From Kiritimatiellia bacterium (GTDB lineage: Bacteria; Verrucomicrobiota; Kiritimatiellia; RFP12; UBA1067), in assembly GCA_017999015.1 (NCBI GenBank), contig JAGOBZ010000136.1:1-7963 (forward strand): a stretch of 7,963 nt of DNA. Reading direction: 5' to 3'. Each line of letters begins with the position of its first letter. The stretch's first letter is position 1. The notes under the pieces are model-generated. The model was not told the DNA's origin, ran no database searches, and saw only the letters and a program-made list of their open reading frames with translations. Positions 6,366 through 7,963 of the stretch are shown in pieces. The translations under genes and the position numbers were made by a program.

Positions 6366-7963
6366 GTGCCGGGGGTGAAGAGCACCGAAAAGGTCAGGGC
6401 GCCGGAGGCAGGCGCGACCGCCTCGAAACCGACCATCACGGTGCCCTTGTTGGGCGAATCCCAGTCGTTGGGCGGACGGGCCGTCTCATAGGTTTTCCAG
6501 ACGGTTGCGGGATCATGCAGCGCGCTGAGGCGCAGGCGCTTGCCCGCTTCGCTCAGCGCCAGTGTGCCGGTGCGTTCCGGTCCGGGCGCGGCGCGGGTCA
6601 CCATGCCCCAGCGCACGGTCACGCCGGGACGCAGTCCCTCAAGCGTGTCGGTCAGCCGGTACGCGCCGCCCGCGAGCAGCGTGCCGGTCCGCACGACTTT
6701 GGACGCGTTGGTGTAGACCGGCGTGAGGTCAAGCACGGCTTCGGATTCAGGTCCTTCCCGAAAGGAGCGGACCACGGCGTTGCCTTTGGCGAGTTGGGGC
6801 TGGCCGTCGATCACCAGCGTGTTGTGGCTGTGGCTGCTCAGGCGGAAGATGCGCCAGCGGTCGGAGGTCTGTGCGCTGCTCCAGAGGTTCATGCCGCGCG
6901 ACTCGATGCCGTGGTAGCCCTCGGCGCCGAGATCGTAGGCCCAGCGTATCCCTTCGGCGTCGAGCACGAACGAGCCCGCGTCCATGTGGCCGTGGGGCGC
7001 GGAGGGCGAGCCGGCTTTGAGGCCGACGAACAGCGCGGTCCGGTTGTCCCAGGCGGTGCGCTGGATGGTGATGGGGACGGGGCCTTCGGAGTGCCAGGCG
7101 AGCGGCGCGCGCGGCACGGTGCCTTCCGGAACGGGCCGCAGCCAGAACAGCGTGAAGGCGAAGAGACGGTTGGCGCGCCGGCCCGGAGCAGCGGGGCGCG
7201 CCGCACAGTAGCGCAGGAAGGCCTCTTTCTCAAAGTAAGCCAACAGATCGGGACGGTCGAGACGCCGGGCAAACCACCAGGTGGCGCAATCGGTGTCGCG
7301 TCCCATGCCGCCGTCTGCGTAGTTGAAGGTCATGCCGGAGGGGCCGGTGACGAGGTCGGGATAGTCGGCGGTGGCGGCGAAGCCGGGCAGGGCGGCCAGA
7401 CCGAAATCGGAGCCGAGCACGCCTTCGAGCAGCGCGATGGCCAGCACGTTAAAGTCGGTGCCGTACGACCAGTATCCCGGGCCTTCGGGGTAGCAGCCTT
7501 TGGGCGCGAAGGCGCGCATGGAGCGCGGCAGGTTCACGATGGCGCGGTGTGCGATCTGGGCGGCGAGCGCCTCGTCGCGCTCCTGCAGGGCCAGCGCCGC
7601 GGCCAGCATGCCGGCGTGGCAGACTTGCCCCCAGTTGTTGCTGGCTTTGACCCAGCCGGTGTGTTTGAGCGAGGTGCGTACCCCCTTTTCCATGAGGGCG
7701 GCGGCCAGGGTGTCGCGGGTGGCGGGATCGAGATCGTGATAGAGCCAATCGTAGCCCACGGCCAGCGCGAGGGACATTTCGGCCACGTCGAGAAAGTGCG
7801 AGGGGTTCCAGTCGGTGAAGGCGGCGGCGGCCAGCAGCTCGGCGGCGCAGCGGTCGCGGTGGGCGGGATTGCCGCCGAGGCGGTAGGCCATGGCGAGGGT
7901 GGAGACGCGGTGAAGGACACTGCGCGAGACGCCGAGCAGGCGGCGCCCCTCCATCTTGCGCGT
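6362..7963 (-). CDS. Heparinase II/III-like protein, predicted polysaccharide lyase (5' partial)
   Basis: Protein with the fold and motifs of the heparinase II/III family, whose members cleave uronic-acid polysaccharides (heparin/heparan, alginate and others) by beta-elimination. The frame stays open beyond the first visible ATG (7954-7952) to the window edge, and the sequence there (EGRRLLGVSR) is mid-domain, so an N-terminal part, probably with a signal peptide, is missing. Numbering from that ATG, an alpha-helical toroid spans about 1-275 with NPSHFLD (50-56), NNWG (106-109) and PEGPGYWSYGT (156-166). A beta-sheet domain spans about 290-530 with HGHMDAGSF (321-329) and HNTLVIDG (377-384). 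The NNW Asn, a Tyr of YWSY and His321 or His323 match the Asn/Tyr/His catalytic sets known in this group. The substrate is unknown. It converges on the glycosidase gene with overlapping stop codons and no separate terminator is seen, so its own promoter lies outside the window. Confidence 0.88.
   Translation of the reverse strand, partial: TRKMEGRRLLGVSRSVLHRVSTLAMAYRLGGNPAHRDRCAAELLAAAAFTDWNPSHFLDVAEMSLALAVGYDWLYHDLDPATRDTLAAALMEKGVRTSLKHTGWVKASNNWGQVCHAGMLAAALALQERDEALAAQIAHRAIVNLPRSMRAFAPKGCYPEGPGYWSYGTDFNVLAIALLEGVLGSDFGLAALPGFAATADYPDLVTGPSGMTFNYADGGMGRDTDCATWWFARRLDRPDLLAYFEKEAFLRYCAARPAAPGRRANRLFAFTLFWLRPVPEGTVPRAPLAWHSEGPVPITIQRTAWDNRTALFVGLKAGSPSAPHGHMDAGSFVLDAEGIRWAYDLGAEGYHGIESRGMNLWSSAQTSDRWRIFRLSSHSHNTLVIDGQPQLAKGNAVVRSFREGPESEAVLDLTPVYTNASKVVRTGTLLAGGAYRLTDTLEGLRPGVTVRWGMVTRAAPGPERTGTLALSEAGKRLRLSALHDPATVWKTYETARPPNDWDSPNKGTVMVGFEAVAPASGALTFSVLFTPGT

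Noticed and set aside
7952..7954. ATG as the start of the heparinase-like gene
   Set aside because: The frame continues to the window edge, the start would lie within conserved domain sequence, and no signal peptide follows.
1..7963. CRISPR arrays, tRNA or rRNA genes, insertion sequences, phage genes or a defence system
   Set aside because: No regularly spaced repeats, RNA gene signatures, transposase or integrase motifs, or terminal inverted repeats are visible. Nearly all bases are covered by the five metabolic genes.

Overview
The window is GC-rich and almost fully coding. Five genes are visible, and both end genes are cut by the window edges. The protein families suggest a polysaccharide-degrading bacterium, most plausibly of the Planctomycetes-Verrucomicrobia-Lentisphaerae-Kiritimatiellae group. 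They are a large secreted GH42-like glycosidase, a heparinase II/III-type protein, an esterase-like lipoprotein and an Opp/Dpp-type importer. This placement is inferred from gene style; no taxonomic marker is present.

Plus strand, 1-6365: four tightly packed genes look like one operon. They are a DppB/OppB-type permease (5' end missing), a DppC/OppC-type permease joined by a 4-base ATGA overlap, a SxxK serine hydrolase with a lipoprotein signal (42-base gap, strong GGAGGT ribosome binding site), and a 1017-residue secreted GH42-like glycoside hydrolase (21-base gap). No transporter ATPase or binding-protein gene is present. They must lie upstream or elsewhere.

Minus strand, 7963-6362: a heparinase II/III-like protein reads toward the operon. 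Its stop codon overlaps that of the glycosidase by 4 bases, so there is no intergenic space.

Read together, the genes suggest a carbohydrate-scavenging locus without SusC/SusD. Exported enzymes (a lyase-like protein and a glycosidase, perhaps helped by a lipoprotein esterase that removes ester groups) would release fragments that the ABC importer takes up. The substrate cannot be read from the sequence. The most unusual points are a roughly 105-residue beta-rich insertion in the first external loop of the DppB-like permease, the divergent catalytic motifs of the glycosidase, and the repeated 10-mer TAGCAGGTCA at two successive gene junctions. Those two amber stops separate three genes that all lie in the same reading frame.
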